Part shown: piece after piece, positions 8,479-19,035 of the stretch
How positions within the stretch are numbered: the stretch's first letter is position 1
Layout: the number at the start of each line of letters is the position of its first letter
Origin: Gabonibacter massiliensis
GTDB taxonomy: Bacteria > Bacteroidota > Bacteroidia > Bacteroidales > Marinifilaceae
Reading direction: 5' to 3'
Assembly: GCA_001487125.1 (NCBI GenBank)
Contig: LN913011.1
Location: forward strand, 248,001-312,000
DNA: 64,000 nt
The notes under the pieces: generated by a model
What the model saw: the letters and a program-made list of their open reading frames with translations, nothing else
Databases searched by the model: none
What the model was told of the DNA's origin: nothing
Translations under genes and position numbers: made by a program

Positions 8479-9828
8479 TTATGATTCAAATCTTTTCTTT
8501 CCCCAGGTTTTTTCTGAAATGTCGAGGGATTCTTCCGGGGTCATTAAATCTTCTTTACAAAGAATCTTTTGCATAAACACGCATTGGTTCAATTTGGCCT
8601 TTCCCTGAACGACATCGCGGGCGAGGGTTTGGCAGGAAGGAGCTCCGCAAGCTCCACAATCTATTTTAGGAATAAACTCCATGATTCGGTTGATCTTTTC
8701 CATTTTCTCCATGGCGACAAGCCTATTTTCGTCCAGCTTTTCTATGGAACGGGGGGGGATTTTACCCGTGAGAGACATGAGTTTGTATAAAAAAGATCCG
8801 TATTGCTGTACATCGTCAGGAGCGGTCCGGTTTTGCATCTCGCTTGATCTCATTCGTTTACGTAGACGTTCTATCGTTAAGAAACGATTGTTTATGACGA
8901 GAGCCCCTCCCGCGCAAGAGTGGTCGCAAGCCCGTAATTCAAGAAAATCGATGTCCGTGATTTCGTCGTTCTCTAATTTCTCGAGAATATCGATGACGTT
9001 GTGAATCTCGTCGATAGCGAGGCAACGTCCGTCGAAACGGGAGGCTTCACCTTCCGTGAGCGTCCAGGCGATGGCTTCCGGTGATAAATACGTTTGTTCC
9101 GGAACGGGAACAAGCGGTTGATTTTTGTGTTGAGTAATGCCTAATTGTATCTTATTGTATATAAAGTCGATATTGATAACTCCGTTTACGGCGGATCCCT
9201 CTTCCCCCACGGGAGATTTTACGGCAGCTATTTTTGCGGCACAGGGGGTAACGTAAAAAATTCCGATCTCCTCGTTAGGAATACCTTGATCGATTAGTTT
9301 CTGGCGGGCATAGATCGCCGCCAAATCCATGGCTTGTTTTAAACGGACGATATGTCCTATTAGCGAAGGAAACCTGACCTGGATCAACCGGACGACGGCC
9401 GGACAGAAACTGGATATGAACGGTCTCTGGTGGCTGTTGTTTTTCATGTAATCCCGGGTCGCCTCCGTCAGAATCCCGGACGTTTGTGCCACTTCAAGGA
9501 CATAAGTAAAACCCATGTCATGTAATTCCGAGAAAATCTGTTCTTCAGTGATATCTTCTGAAAATTGTCCGAATAAGACGGTGGGAAGTAGTATGACCCG
9601 GTGTTTAAAGTTGAAAATTTGACTGAAATCATCCTGTTCCACGATAATCGCGTGTTGAGGACAGGATTTCAGACACATGCCACAATCTACGCAAGCTGCT
9701 TCGTGTATACTTGCTTTCCCATGCCTGATGCGTATCGCTTGCGTCGGGCACAGACTCATGCAGTGAGTACAGCCGATACACGCTTGTGACGCAACTTTTA
9801 AGGCATGGTAGAAAGGTTCCATATTCAA
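8479..9828 (-). CDS. hydS: Sensory-type [FeFe] hydrogenase (HydS-like)
   Basis: A 449-residue protein with two N-terminal 4Fe-4S motifs (CIGCTHCMSLC from C17, CVDCGMCLKSC from C46), a hydrogenase domain and a C-terminal extra Fe-S motif CGACGAPSC (391-399) with C416. All four cysteines expected to hold the H-cluster remain: C142 in SSFCP, C196 in TPC, and C301 and C305 in ACDHSC. The proton-relay Cys of TSCCP is Phe141 here and the Glu of MPCxxKxxE is Ala, as expected for a slow H2 sensor rather than a turnover enzyme. The operon partners (HATPase, DRTGG, PHP) are signalling-type proteins. The role in sensing is inferred from known HydS proteins. Confidence 0.85.
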   Translation of the reverse strand: MNMEPFYHALKVASQACIGCTHCMSLCPTQAIRIRHGKASIHEAACVDCGMCLKSCPQHAIIVEQDDFSQIFNFKHRVILLPTVLFGQFSEDITEEQIFSELHDMGFTYVLEVAQTSGILTEATRDYMKNNSHQRPFISSFCPAVVRLIQVRFPSLIGHIVRLKQAMDLAAIYARQKLIDQGIPNEEIGIFYVTPCAAKIAAVKSPVGEEGSAVNGVINIDFIYNKIQLGITQHKNQPLVPVPEQTYLSPEAIAWTLTEGEASRFDGRCLAIDEIHNVIDILEKLENDEITDIDFLELRACDHSCAGGALVINNRFLTIERLRKRMRSSEMQNRTAPDDVQQYGSFLYKLMSLTGKIPPRSIEKLDENRLVAMEKMEKINRIMEFIPKIDCGACGAPSCQTLARDVVQGKAKLNQCVFMQKILCKEDLMTPEESLDISEKTWGKKRFES

Positions 9829-9843
9829 TTCGGAAGTTCTGTT

Positions 9844-10260
9844 TTAGTTTGAGAAATACGTGGTCATTGTTACTTTTGTTCCTTCGTTTACGTTAGATTC
9901 AATCTCCAGTTTATCGCAGTTTTTTTTCATGTTAGGCAAACCCATTCCTGCTCCGAATCCCATCTCTCGCACTTTCGGGGAAGCTGTCGAATAGCCTTCT
10001 TGCATGGCTAAGGATATATCGGGGATACCCGGTCCTTTGTCACTGATGATTACCTCGATGTATTCAGGATTAACGGCTACTTTCATCACTCCCTCGTAGG
10101 CATGAGCCACTACATTCACTTCTGCTTCGTACAGTGCGACAACAATGCGTTTGATCAGCATCGCATCTATGTTTAGTTGTTTGAGAATCTTTTTTACTTC
10201 ACTCGAAGCTTGCCCTGCTTTGGAAAAATTTCCTCCTTCGATATTATAATTAAACTCCAT
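9844..10260 (-). CDS. RsbW-like ATP-binding protein
   Basis: A 138-residue GHKL ATPase of the anti-sigma/serine kinase kind. The N-box reads ALYEAEVNVVAHAY, G1 is ISDKGPGIPD and G2 is GFGAGMGLPNM. It lacks a phosphoacceptor domain. It sits 15 bases upstream of hydS and 9 bases downstream of the first DRTGG gene. An RsbW-like kinase next to a sensory hydrogenase suggests H2-dependent switching of a partner protein, but no anti-sigma antagonist or sigma factor gene lies nearby. Confidence 0.85.
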   Translation of the reverse strand: MEFNYNIEGGNFSKAGQASSEVKKILKQLNIDAMLIKRIVVALYEAEVNVVAHAYEGVMKVAVNPEYIEVIISDKGPGIPDISLAMQEGYSTASPKVREMGFGAGMGLPNMKKNCDKLEIESNVNEGTKVTMTTYFSN

Positions 10261-10269
10261 TTTTTCGGA

Positions 10270-10614
10270 TTAATAGATAGGTTCTAAACCGGCAACATAT
10301 AATTCGCCGCATACTTTAAACATACTCTGTTTGCATTGGAGCAAAGCGATGTTACTCTCCTTGGCTAATTCGACCATTTCTGGAGTAACCTGCTTGCCCC
10401 GGACAAAAAGGATAAAACAGATATCTGACATCTCTGCCGTCCGTATGACCTGAAGATTCGCCAATCCCGTAATAAGGATCATTTCACTGGTATCCAGACG
10501 CAGAACATCACTCATGAGATCAGCAGCGAAAGCATGCTTAATCATTTTATCGAGGTGATGATTTTCATATATCACCTCGGCTTGCAATAAAATAGCAATC
10601 TCTTTTAGGGTCAT
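10270..10614 (-). CDS. DRTGG-domain protein 2
   Basis: A 114-residue single-domain protein and the first gene of the sensory hydrogenase operon. It matches the neighbour at 8125-8460 in size and in the pattern FAADLMSDVLR, followed by ILITGLANLQVIRTAEM and CFILFVRGK. Two diverged DRTGG copies flanking the HATPase-HydS pair is the usual arrangement in such clusters. A ligand-binding regulatory role is likely; nothing in the sequence identifies the ligand. Confidence 0.75.
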   Translation of the reverse strand: MTLKEIAILLQAEVIYENHHLDKMIKHAFAADLMSDVLRLDTSEMILITGLANLQVIRTAEMSDICFILFVRGKQVTPEMVELAKESNIALLQCKQSMFKVCGELYVAGLEPIY

Positions 10615-10633
10615 GGGCTTTTTTTATACGTTC

Positions 10634-10656
10634 CTAAAATAGTGAGAATATTTTAG
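10634..10656. promoter_or_regulatory. Perfect 8-bp dyad upstream of the sensory operon
   Basis: CTAAAATA (10634-10641) and TATTTTAG (10649-10656) form a perfect inverted repeat about 20 bases upstream of the first DRTGG gene. It could be an operator. It is also downstream of nothing else transcribed leftward except the barrel gene's end, so a weak terminator is the alternative. Confidence 0.35.
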
Positions 10657-10694
10657 AAAAACAAGCACCCGAATCAGAGCTTGGGGGAAATTAT

Positions 10695-13694
10695 TCAAAT
10701 GGTCAATGCCACGGAAAACAGAAAGTCGAAAAACATGGATTGTTTTTTGGTCTCGTAACCCGTTCTGAAACCTAAATTAACCGGGAATGGCAGACGGAAG
10801 AAATGGGAATCTACAGTCGCTTCGATTCCGTAGGAATAGAAAAATTTAGAACGTAACCTGTTTTTTTCTTTTCCCGCGTCGAAGAATACTCCTGCGGTCA
10901 GGCGTTTCATGTATAAGACCGGGCCTACATGCGCATCCGGATAACAAACGGGCATTTTGTAACCGGAATGAAGAGTGGATAATCGATGGCCTCTGAGTGT
11001 CATGCCCCTTGGAGAGAGGATTTCGTTGCTGAAGTAATTATTTGTGTTTGATTTCTCCTGATGCCCTAAATAAGCGTAAAATGAGTGATGCGGAACAAAT
11101 CCCGGAAAATAGAACCTGCCTTCTCCCCACCAGGTATTTCCGTAATCTAAATTTTCAAAAGGAGTGTGAGCGAAACCGGCTTCTAACCGTTGCCCCCATC
11201 GCGGATTTATATCGCGTGCATTCATTCGGGTCTGATTGTAGAATATGATACCGTATTGCATGATTTGCAATGTCCTATCTGGGTTCTTAAATTGATAATC
11301 GTTGGGATGGGCGATTTGCCAGAGATTTTTTTTGAAGTCGTATACGGATCCGAATTCTTTTATTTTGTTTTGATGAAGGGTTTTTAATTCGTATTTCACG
11401 TAAGGGGTTAGTGTCCTGAGAACGTTTTTGATATTCAACGTAAATGGAAATTGTATGACCGTATTTAGTTGTGTGTATCGGTTGGTATTGTATATGAGAA
11501 CGGTGTCTTGTTTGTGGGTGATCAGGTTCGTGGCGTTGTAATCTATGTTCGTCATATAATCGTCTTGTCTTCCGCTTTTGAATTCAACCTGAAAAACGGG
11601 CCAAAACCCTTTATAAGTAGCTTTGATTTGCCAGTTGCCGTGGGGATAGTCCCTTCCTCGCACGTAGCCTGCCGTAAGAAATAGTGTGCTTAATTTATTC
11701 TGGGAACTTACAGCAATGCCGAAATCGATATCCATGTCGTCTTTATCCGGGAAAATAGGTCCCCAGCTATGAAAATTGAACAAATGGAGAGCTTTGTTGT
11801 ATTCTTTGCTTTTGTAAACGGAGTCTTGAGTGAATTTGAATTTCCAGTTTTCCAGACGGGTTAACTCTTCGGCTAATGGAAAACATTTGGAGCGGATATC
11901 CGTCTCCTCGAGCTGTTGTAAAGCTATTTTTCCGGGCTTGTATCCGTCTGCCGTATAAAACGAAAAGTAAAGCGTGTCTTTTTGTGGGGAAAGGGCGGGG
12001 TAACGGATTCCGAAACGACCGTTTAAGATGTTTCCTCCAAAGTGTAAAGAATCTTTTTGTCGGTAGAAGGAGTTATTACCGTTAAATGCTGCCCGGTAGA
12101 GGGTCTCTCCTTTCAGGTCGATCGGGTTGTCTAACTCGTAATTCGTTTCCGGTGTGACGGATTCTCTCTTTCCGTTTTTCAGGTCAATCCGTTCTAACCT
12201 CTTTCCGGAAGGGGAAACGACAACCGTTAAGATATACTTCTTGCCGTCGAAGGAGGGATGAACGAAAAGTTCATGTTCTTTGCCTTTCAGACGGAAAAGC
12301 TCTTTTTTAAATGTATGGTCCGTGATAACAATCGAAGCCTGGTTTTCCTTATTTACTTCCACGAATCCCCAGTTTTTGCCGACGGCAAAAGGTGCGAACC
12401 GGTTGAAAGATGCCGGATGTCTCGTGTATTTCCGTTTTTGCATGTCGAAACTGGCTAAGACCATTTTTCCTCCGTGTTGCCAGCGAAGATCGGGTTTATA
12501 TTCCGACCATACCAATTTATGTTGATTGTAGGCGAATTTGTAATCATACAGTACTCCCGGACGTATGAGAATCGATTCTTCTCCTGACTTCAGTCGAACG
12601 AAAGCTCCTGCTTGATTCAACCCTTGTTTGTAGGCGATGATTTCCCCTTGTCCCGCGGGGGTAGGATAGTGATAATTGGCATAAACCGGATTCCGGGTGG
12701 CAAGCGTATCGAAGTGATTCTGTGTGCTATCGGCTTCTCGCTTCCATAGCTGTTGCAATTCGCTGAAATTATCCCGGTAAAGGGTACGTTTGGCATCGCA
12801 ATAGGTATTTGCCTGCTTTACACTGTCCGGGTCGACGAAGAAAGAACGGAAACGGGGAAGAGCCCATAGAGAGTCCCTCTTCTGTTTTAGCGTTATTTTC
12901 AAACTTCTGGCAAACGGGGTAATTCCATACGGACGTTTCCCGACTCTCGCGAGAGCATCTTGCCAGATGGCGTTTCCGTAATGTACCCGACTGTTTCCGG
13001 CCATAAAGTATCCCATAGTGTAACGATCCGGAACGAAATCCCGCAATGAACCCAATACGGCTTTATCATAAGAGTAAAGTCCCTTTTCTACGATCTGTGC
13101 TTTCATTTCATTTAAAAATTCCGGGGAGCGTCCTCTTCCGTTCGTTCCGATGGAGGTCTCGAAATCGGTAGCGTCTCCTTCGAGGTACCACATCGGGATG
13201 TAAAGCCCGATGATGGCCATTGTCATTTGTTCCCCGAAAATATAATAGAGTACTTTGCTGAAACCTTGATTTACCTTATCGTATTGTATGACGTGACGAA
13301 ATTCATGTACGCAAAGATGTTCCAACCAGTTGTCGTCGGAACTTTGCGGGGGAGTTGTGTACAGTTCGCTCTTTTTGGGAGCCCATCCCGCGTTTCCGTT
13401 TGATATACCTCCGTTGGCCCGTACGATCATGGATATTTTTTTGGCTTTTATACCTAACGAGTTACCGTGTGCGTATAGTTTGGCATATATATTGGCTATA
13501 TATTGAGCTTGTTCTTCGAAAAAATCGGGATATATAATTTGAAACTCATCCGTTTTAATTTGACGCCAGCGGGTGAAACAGGGATCTTGCCCTAAATCGA
13601 CAAATTGGGCTTTGACCGTCGACAGGGGTAAAGTGGAAAGCAGAAGTACTGCGATACGAATAAATAGGGGCTTAAAATCAAGATGATATCTCAT
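10695..13694 (-). CDS. Exported metallopeptidase-like outer-membrane barrel protein
   Basis: A 999-residue protein starting at the ATG at 13694, where a signal peptide begins (FIRIAVLLLSTLPLSTVKAQ); the frame upstream to 13805 is not membrane-like. Residues ~40-260 look like a gluzincin domain with HEFRH (130-134) and the third ligand in WYLEGDATDFE (E172). The middle is a beta-strand-rich propeller-like region with repeating short sheets. The last ~330 residues resemble an Omp85/surface-antigen barrel, with strands ending in an aromatic-rich C terminus. I recognise the domain order but not a named family member. Activity is inferred from the zinc motif only. Confidence 0.75.
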   Translation of the reverse strand: MRYHLDFKPLFIRIAVLLLSTLPLSTVKAQFVDLGQDPCFTRWRQIKTDEFQIIYPDFFEEQAQYIANIYAKLYAHGNSLGIKAKKISMIVRANGGISNGNAGWAPKKSELYTTPPQSSDDNWLEHLCVHEFRHVIQYDKVNQGFSKVLYYIFGEQMTMAIIGLYIPMWYLEGDATDFETSIGTNGRGRSPEFLNEMKAQIVEKGLYSYDKAVLGSLRDFVPDRYTMGYFMAGNSRVHYGNAIWQDALARVGKRPYGITPFARSLKITLKQKRDSLWALPRFRSFFVDPDSVKQANTYCDAKRTLYRDNFSELQQLWKREADSTQNHFDTLATRNPVYANYHYPTPAGQGEIIAYKQGLNQAGAFVRLKSGEESILIRPGVLYDYKFAYNQHKLVWSEYKPDLRWQHGGKMVLASFDMQKRKYTRHPASFNRFAPFAVGKNWGFVEVNKENQASIVITDHTFKKELFRLKGKEHELFVHPSFDGKKYILTVVVSPSGKRLERIDLKNGKRESVTPETNYELDNPIDLKGETLYRAAFNGNNSFYRQKDSLHFGGNILNGRFGIRYPALSPQKDTLYFSFYTADGYKPGKIALQQLEETDIRSKCFPLAEELTRLENWKFKFTQDSVYKSKEYNKALHLFNFHSWGPIFPDKDDMDIDFGIAVSSQNKLSTLFLTAGYVRGRDYPHGNWQIKATYKGFWPVFQVEFKSGRQDDYMTNIDYNATNLITHKQDTVLIYNTNRYTQLNTVIQFPFTLNIKNVLRTLTPYVKYELKTLHQNKIKEFGSVYDFKKNLWQIAHPNDYQFKNPDRTLQIMQYGIIFYNQTRMNARDINPRWGQRLEAGFAHTPFENLDYGNTWWGEGRFYFPGFVPHHSFYAYLGHQEKSNTNNYFSNEILSPRGMTLRGHRLSTLHSGYKMPVCYPDAHVGPVLYMKRLTAGVFFDAGKEKNRLRSKFFYSYGIEATVDSHFFRLPFPVNLGFRTGYETKKQSMFFDFLFSVALTI

Positions 13695-13778
13695 GTTTGT
13701 AAATTTCAACCGGTTTGTAAACGATACAGATGCGCTAAAATATATTTTTATTTTAATATTTTCTACATCTATATAAAT

Positions 13779-13786
13779 TATCTTTG
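13779..13786 (+). promoter_or_regulatory. Promoter -7 box for ligA
   Basis: TATCTTTG matches TAnnTTTG exactly and would start transcription about 110 bases before the ligA ATG at 13901. No clear TTTG box sits at the expected -33 distance. Confidence 0.5.
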
Positions 13787-13849
13787 TGAACGAACTTACG
13801 TACAATAGGTTTGTAGGGTTCGGGGCATTGGGGGAGGATAAATTGATAA

Positions 13850-16423
<2,574 letters not shown>

Positions 16424-16457
16424 TGAGAGATGCATGATATTTCTGGTATAAAAGTAT

Positions 16458-16465
16458 TATCTTTA
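16458..16465 (+). promoter_or_regulatory. Probable -7 box for clpC
   Basis: TATCTTTA differs from TAnnTTTG only in the last base. It lies 37 bases before the clpC ATG and after the ligA stop, so clpC probably has its own promoter. Confidence 0.4.
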
Positions 16466-16501
16466 CGTTAGATTAAAAAAAGTCGGGAAACGACAAGAAT
16501 T

Positions 16502-19003
16502 ATGGGAAGAGAAGAAACAAGACGATTGAAACAGATAATGACCTCTGCAGGAGAAGAAGCAAGACGATTGGGCAACTCGAAGATTTACCCGGAGCACTTG
16601 TTTTTAGGTTTGTTGAGGTTGAGAAGTGGTCGGGCGATTGATATATTAATATCTTTGGGGTTGGATTTTTACGAGGTGAAGGATAAGATAGAACAACGGC
16701 TCGGGGGAAAACGTTATAAATCGGAAAATGTAACCGATATTGATTTTACACTTGCGGCTAATAGCGTATTGAAGCGGGTTGTGGAAGAGGCGTGGGATTT
16801 GGGTGACGAAGAGTTGGAATCCGAGCATGTGGTATTGGCCATTTTAAGGAATCAAGCGGGATTTGTGACCAAATTGTTCAAGAGCATGGATATTGATTAT
16901 GACATTTTTAAGGAAGCTGTCTTAAAAGAGAAAATGCGTATGCAATCAGATTATAACGAAGAGGGGGATGATTCGGAAGATTCCGAAGATGATTCTTCCA
17001 TGTATAATCCCTATCGTCAAGGAGGGACGGCATCCGTGAAATCGGATACTCCTGTGCTGGATAATTTCGGAATCGATATTACCAAGGCGGCGGAAGAGGG
17101 AACGTTGGACCCGATCGTGGGACGTGATCGGGAGATCGAACGTTTGGCCCAGATATTGAGTCGCCGGAAGAAAAATAACCCCGTGTTAATCGGAGATCCG
17201 GGGGTCGGAAAATCGGCTATCGCGGAAGGTTTGGCTATTCGGATCGTACAACGGAAGGTCTCCCGGGTATTGTTTGACAAGAGAGTGATCGCCTTGGACA
17301 TCGCTTCGATTGTCGCCGGTACGAAATACCGCGGACAGTTCGAGGAACGGATGAAAGCCATATTGGCGGAGTTAGCCAAAAATAGAAATATTATTCTGTT
17401 TATTGATGAGATTCATACCATAGTGGGGGCCGGAGGTTCTGGAGGAAATTTGGATGCAGCCAATATGTTGAAACCGGCGTTAGCCAGAGGAGAGATCCAA
17501 TGTATAGGAGCTACGACGTTAGATGAATACCGACAGAATATCGAGAAAGACGGGGCTTTGGAACGTCGTTTCCAGAAGGTATTGGTCGAGGCGACTTCAT
17601 TTGATGAAACCGTGGAGATTTTGAATAATATAAAATCCCGTTACGAGGATCATCATAATGTTCGTTACACGGATGAAGCGATAAAGGCTTGCGTGAAATT
17701 GACGACCCGTTACATATCCGATCGGGCATTGCCGGATAAAGCGATAGATGCTATGGACGAGGCTGGCTCGAGGGTACATATTGCCAATATTAATGTTCCG
17801 CCGATTATAGAAGAATTGGAGACCTCGATTGAAGAGGTGAAGGAGAAGAAAAAAGAGGCGGTAAAACAACAGAATTTCGAAGTTGCCGCTGCTTTCCGGG
17901 ATAAAGAGAGACAGCTGTTGAAGTTGTTGGAGGATGAAAAAAATAAATGGCAGCAGGAATTGGATGAAAACCGGATTACGGTAACGGAAGAGGATGTGGC
18001 CGAGGTTGTGGCTATGATGACGGGGGTACCCGTGAAGCGGATAGCCAAGACGGAGGGCATGAAATTACTGCAGATGCATGACGAATTATGCGAGAGTGTT
18101 GTGGGGCAACGGGAGGCTATTGAGAAGATCGTGAAAGCGATTCATCGGAATCGGGCCGGATTGAAAGATCCGAATCGTCCGATAGGTTCGTTTATCTTTT
18201 TAGGTCCAACCGGAGTGGGTAAAACGCAGTTGGCTAAAGTACTTGCCCGCTATCTGTTTGACTCGGAAGACGCGTTGATTCGTATCGATATGAGTGAGTA
18301 CATGGAGAAATTTGCCGTATCTCGTCTTGTCGGGGCTCCTCCGGGTTATGTCGGCTACGAGGAAGGCGGACAGTTAACGGAGAAAGTACGTCGCAAGCCT
18401 TATTCTGTCGTGTTGTTGGATGAGATTGAAAAAGCTCATCCTGACGTGTTCAATATCCTATTGCAATTGTTGGATGACGGGCAGTTGACCGATAGTTTGG
18501 GACGTAAGGTCGATTTTAAGAATACGATCGTAATTATGACCTCCAATATAGGTAGTCGCCAATTGAAAGATTTTGGTCGCGGCATCGGTTTCGGATCGCA
18601 GGATCGGACCGGGGATAGCGATTACGCGAGGGGGGTAGTGCAAAAGGCGTTGAAGAATGCTTTCTCTCCGGAATTTTTAAATCGTATCGATGATATAATC
18701 ATGTTTAACTCCTTGTCGAAAGAAGATATCTATAAAATAATAGATATCGAACTGAAAGGCTTGTTCAAGCGGGTAGGCGATCTCGGTTTGAAGATTTCCA
18801 TTTCTAATGAAGCGAAAGATTTTATTACTGAGAAAGGTTTTGATCCGCAATACGGGGCACGTCCGTTGAAACGGGCGATACAAAAGTATTTGGAAGATGA
18901 GTTGGCGGAAGTCATTATTAAAGGAATTCCGGAAGGGAGCGAACTTCAGGTGGATTACGATAAGGAAAATGATAAAATTATTATAAATGAAAAAGAGGCT
19001 TGA
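16502..19003 (+). CDS. clpC: AAA+ chaperone/protease ATPase ClpC
   Basis: An 833-residue HSP100 unfoldase that feeds proteins to ClpP. Two Clp_N repeats occupy residues ~1-145. The first AAA+ domain has Walker A GDPGVGKSA and Walker B LFIDEIH. A middle UVR-like coiled segment (KKKEAVKQQNFEVAAAFRDKE) separates it from the second AAA+ domain with GPTGVGKTQ and LLDEIEKAH. The short UVR middle region, rather than the long ClpB coiled coil, indicates ClpC. The acidic linker near 155-170 is variable in the family. No clpP lies nearby. Confidence 0.93.
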   Translation: MGREETRRLKQIMTSAGEEARRLGNSKIYPEHLFLGLLRLRSGRAIDILISLGLDFYEVKDKIEQRLGGKRYKSENVTDIDFTLAANSVLKRVVEEAWDLGDEELESEHVVLAILRNQAGFVTKLFKSMDIDYDIFKEAVLKEKMRMQSDYNEEGDDSEDSEDDSSMYNPYRQGGTASVKSDTPVLDNFGIDITKAAEEGTLDPIVGRDREIERLAQILSRRKKNNPVLIGDPGVGKSAIAEGLAIRIVQRKVSRVLFDKRVIALDIASIVAGTKYRGQFEERMKAILAELAKNRNIILFIDEIHTIVGAGGSGGNLDAANMLKPALARGEIQCIGATTLDEYRQNIEKDGALERRFQKVLVEATSFDETVEILNNIKSRYEDHHNVRYTDEAIKACVKLTTRYISDRALPDKAIDAMDEAGSRVHIANINVPPIIEELETSIEEVKEKKKEAVKQQNFEVAAAFRDKERQLLKLLEDEKNKWQQELDENRITVTEEDVAEVVAMMTGVPVKRIAKTEGMKLLQMHDELCESVVGQREAIEKIVKAIHRNRAGLKDPNRPIGSFIFLGPTGVGKTQLAKVLARYLFDSEDALIRIDMSEYMEKFAVSRLVGAPPGYVGYEEGGQLTEKVRRKPYSVVLLDEIEKAHPDVFNILLQLLDDGQLTDSLGRKVDFKNTIVIMTSNIGSRQLKDFGRGIGFGSQDRTGDSDYARGVVQKALKNAFSPEFLNRIDDIIMFNSLSKEDIYKIIDIELKGLFKRVGDLGLKISISNEAKDFITEKGFDPQYGARPLKRAIQKYLEDELAEVIIKGIPEGSELQVDYDKENDKIIINEKEA

Positions 19004-19018
19004 AAAAGCCTCTTTTTC
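18989..19018. terminator. Bidirectional terminator between clpC and the peptidase gene
   Basis: A 12-bp perfect stem (GAAAAAGAGGCT / AGCCTCTTTTTC) with a 6-base loop overlaps the clpC stop codon. T-rich stem ends on both strands fit use by both convergent genes. Confidence 0.85.
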
Positions 19019-19035
19019 ATTGGACGGTTTAATGT

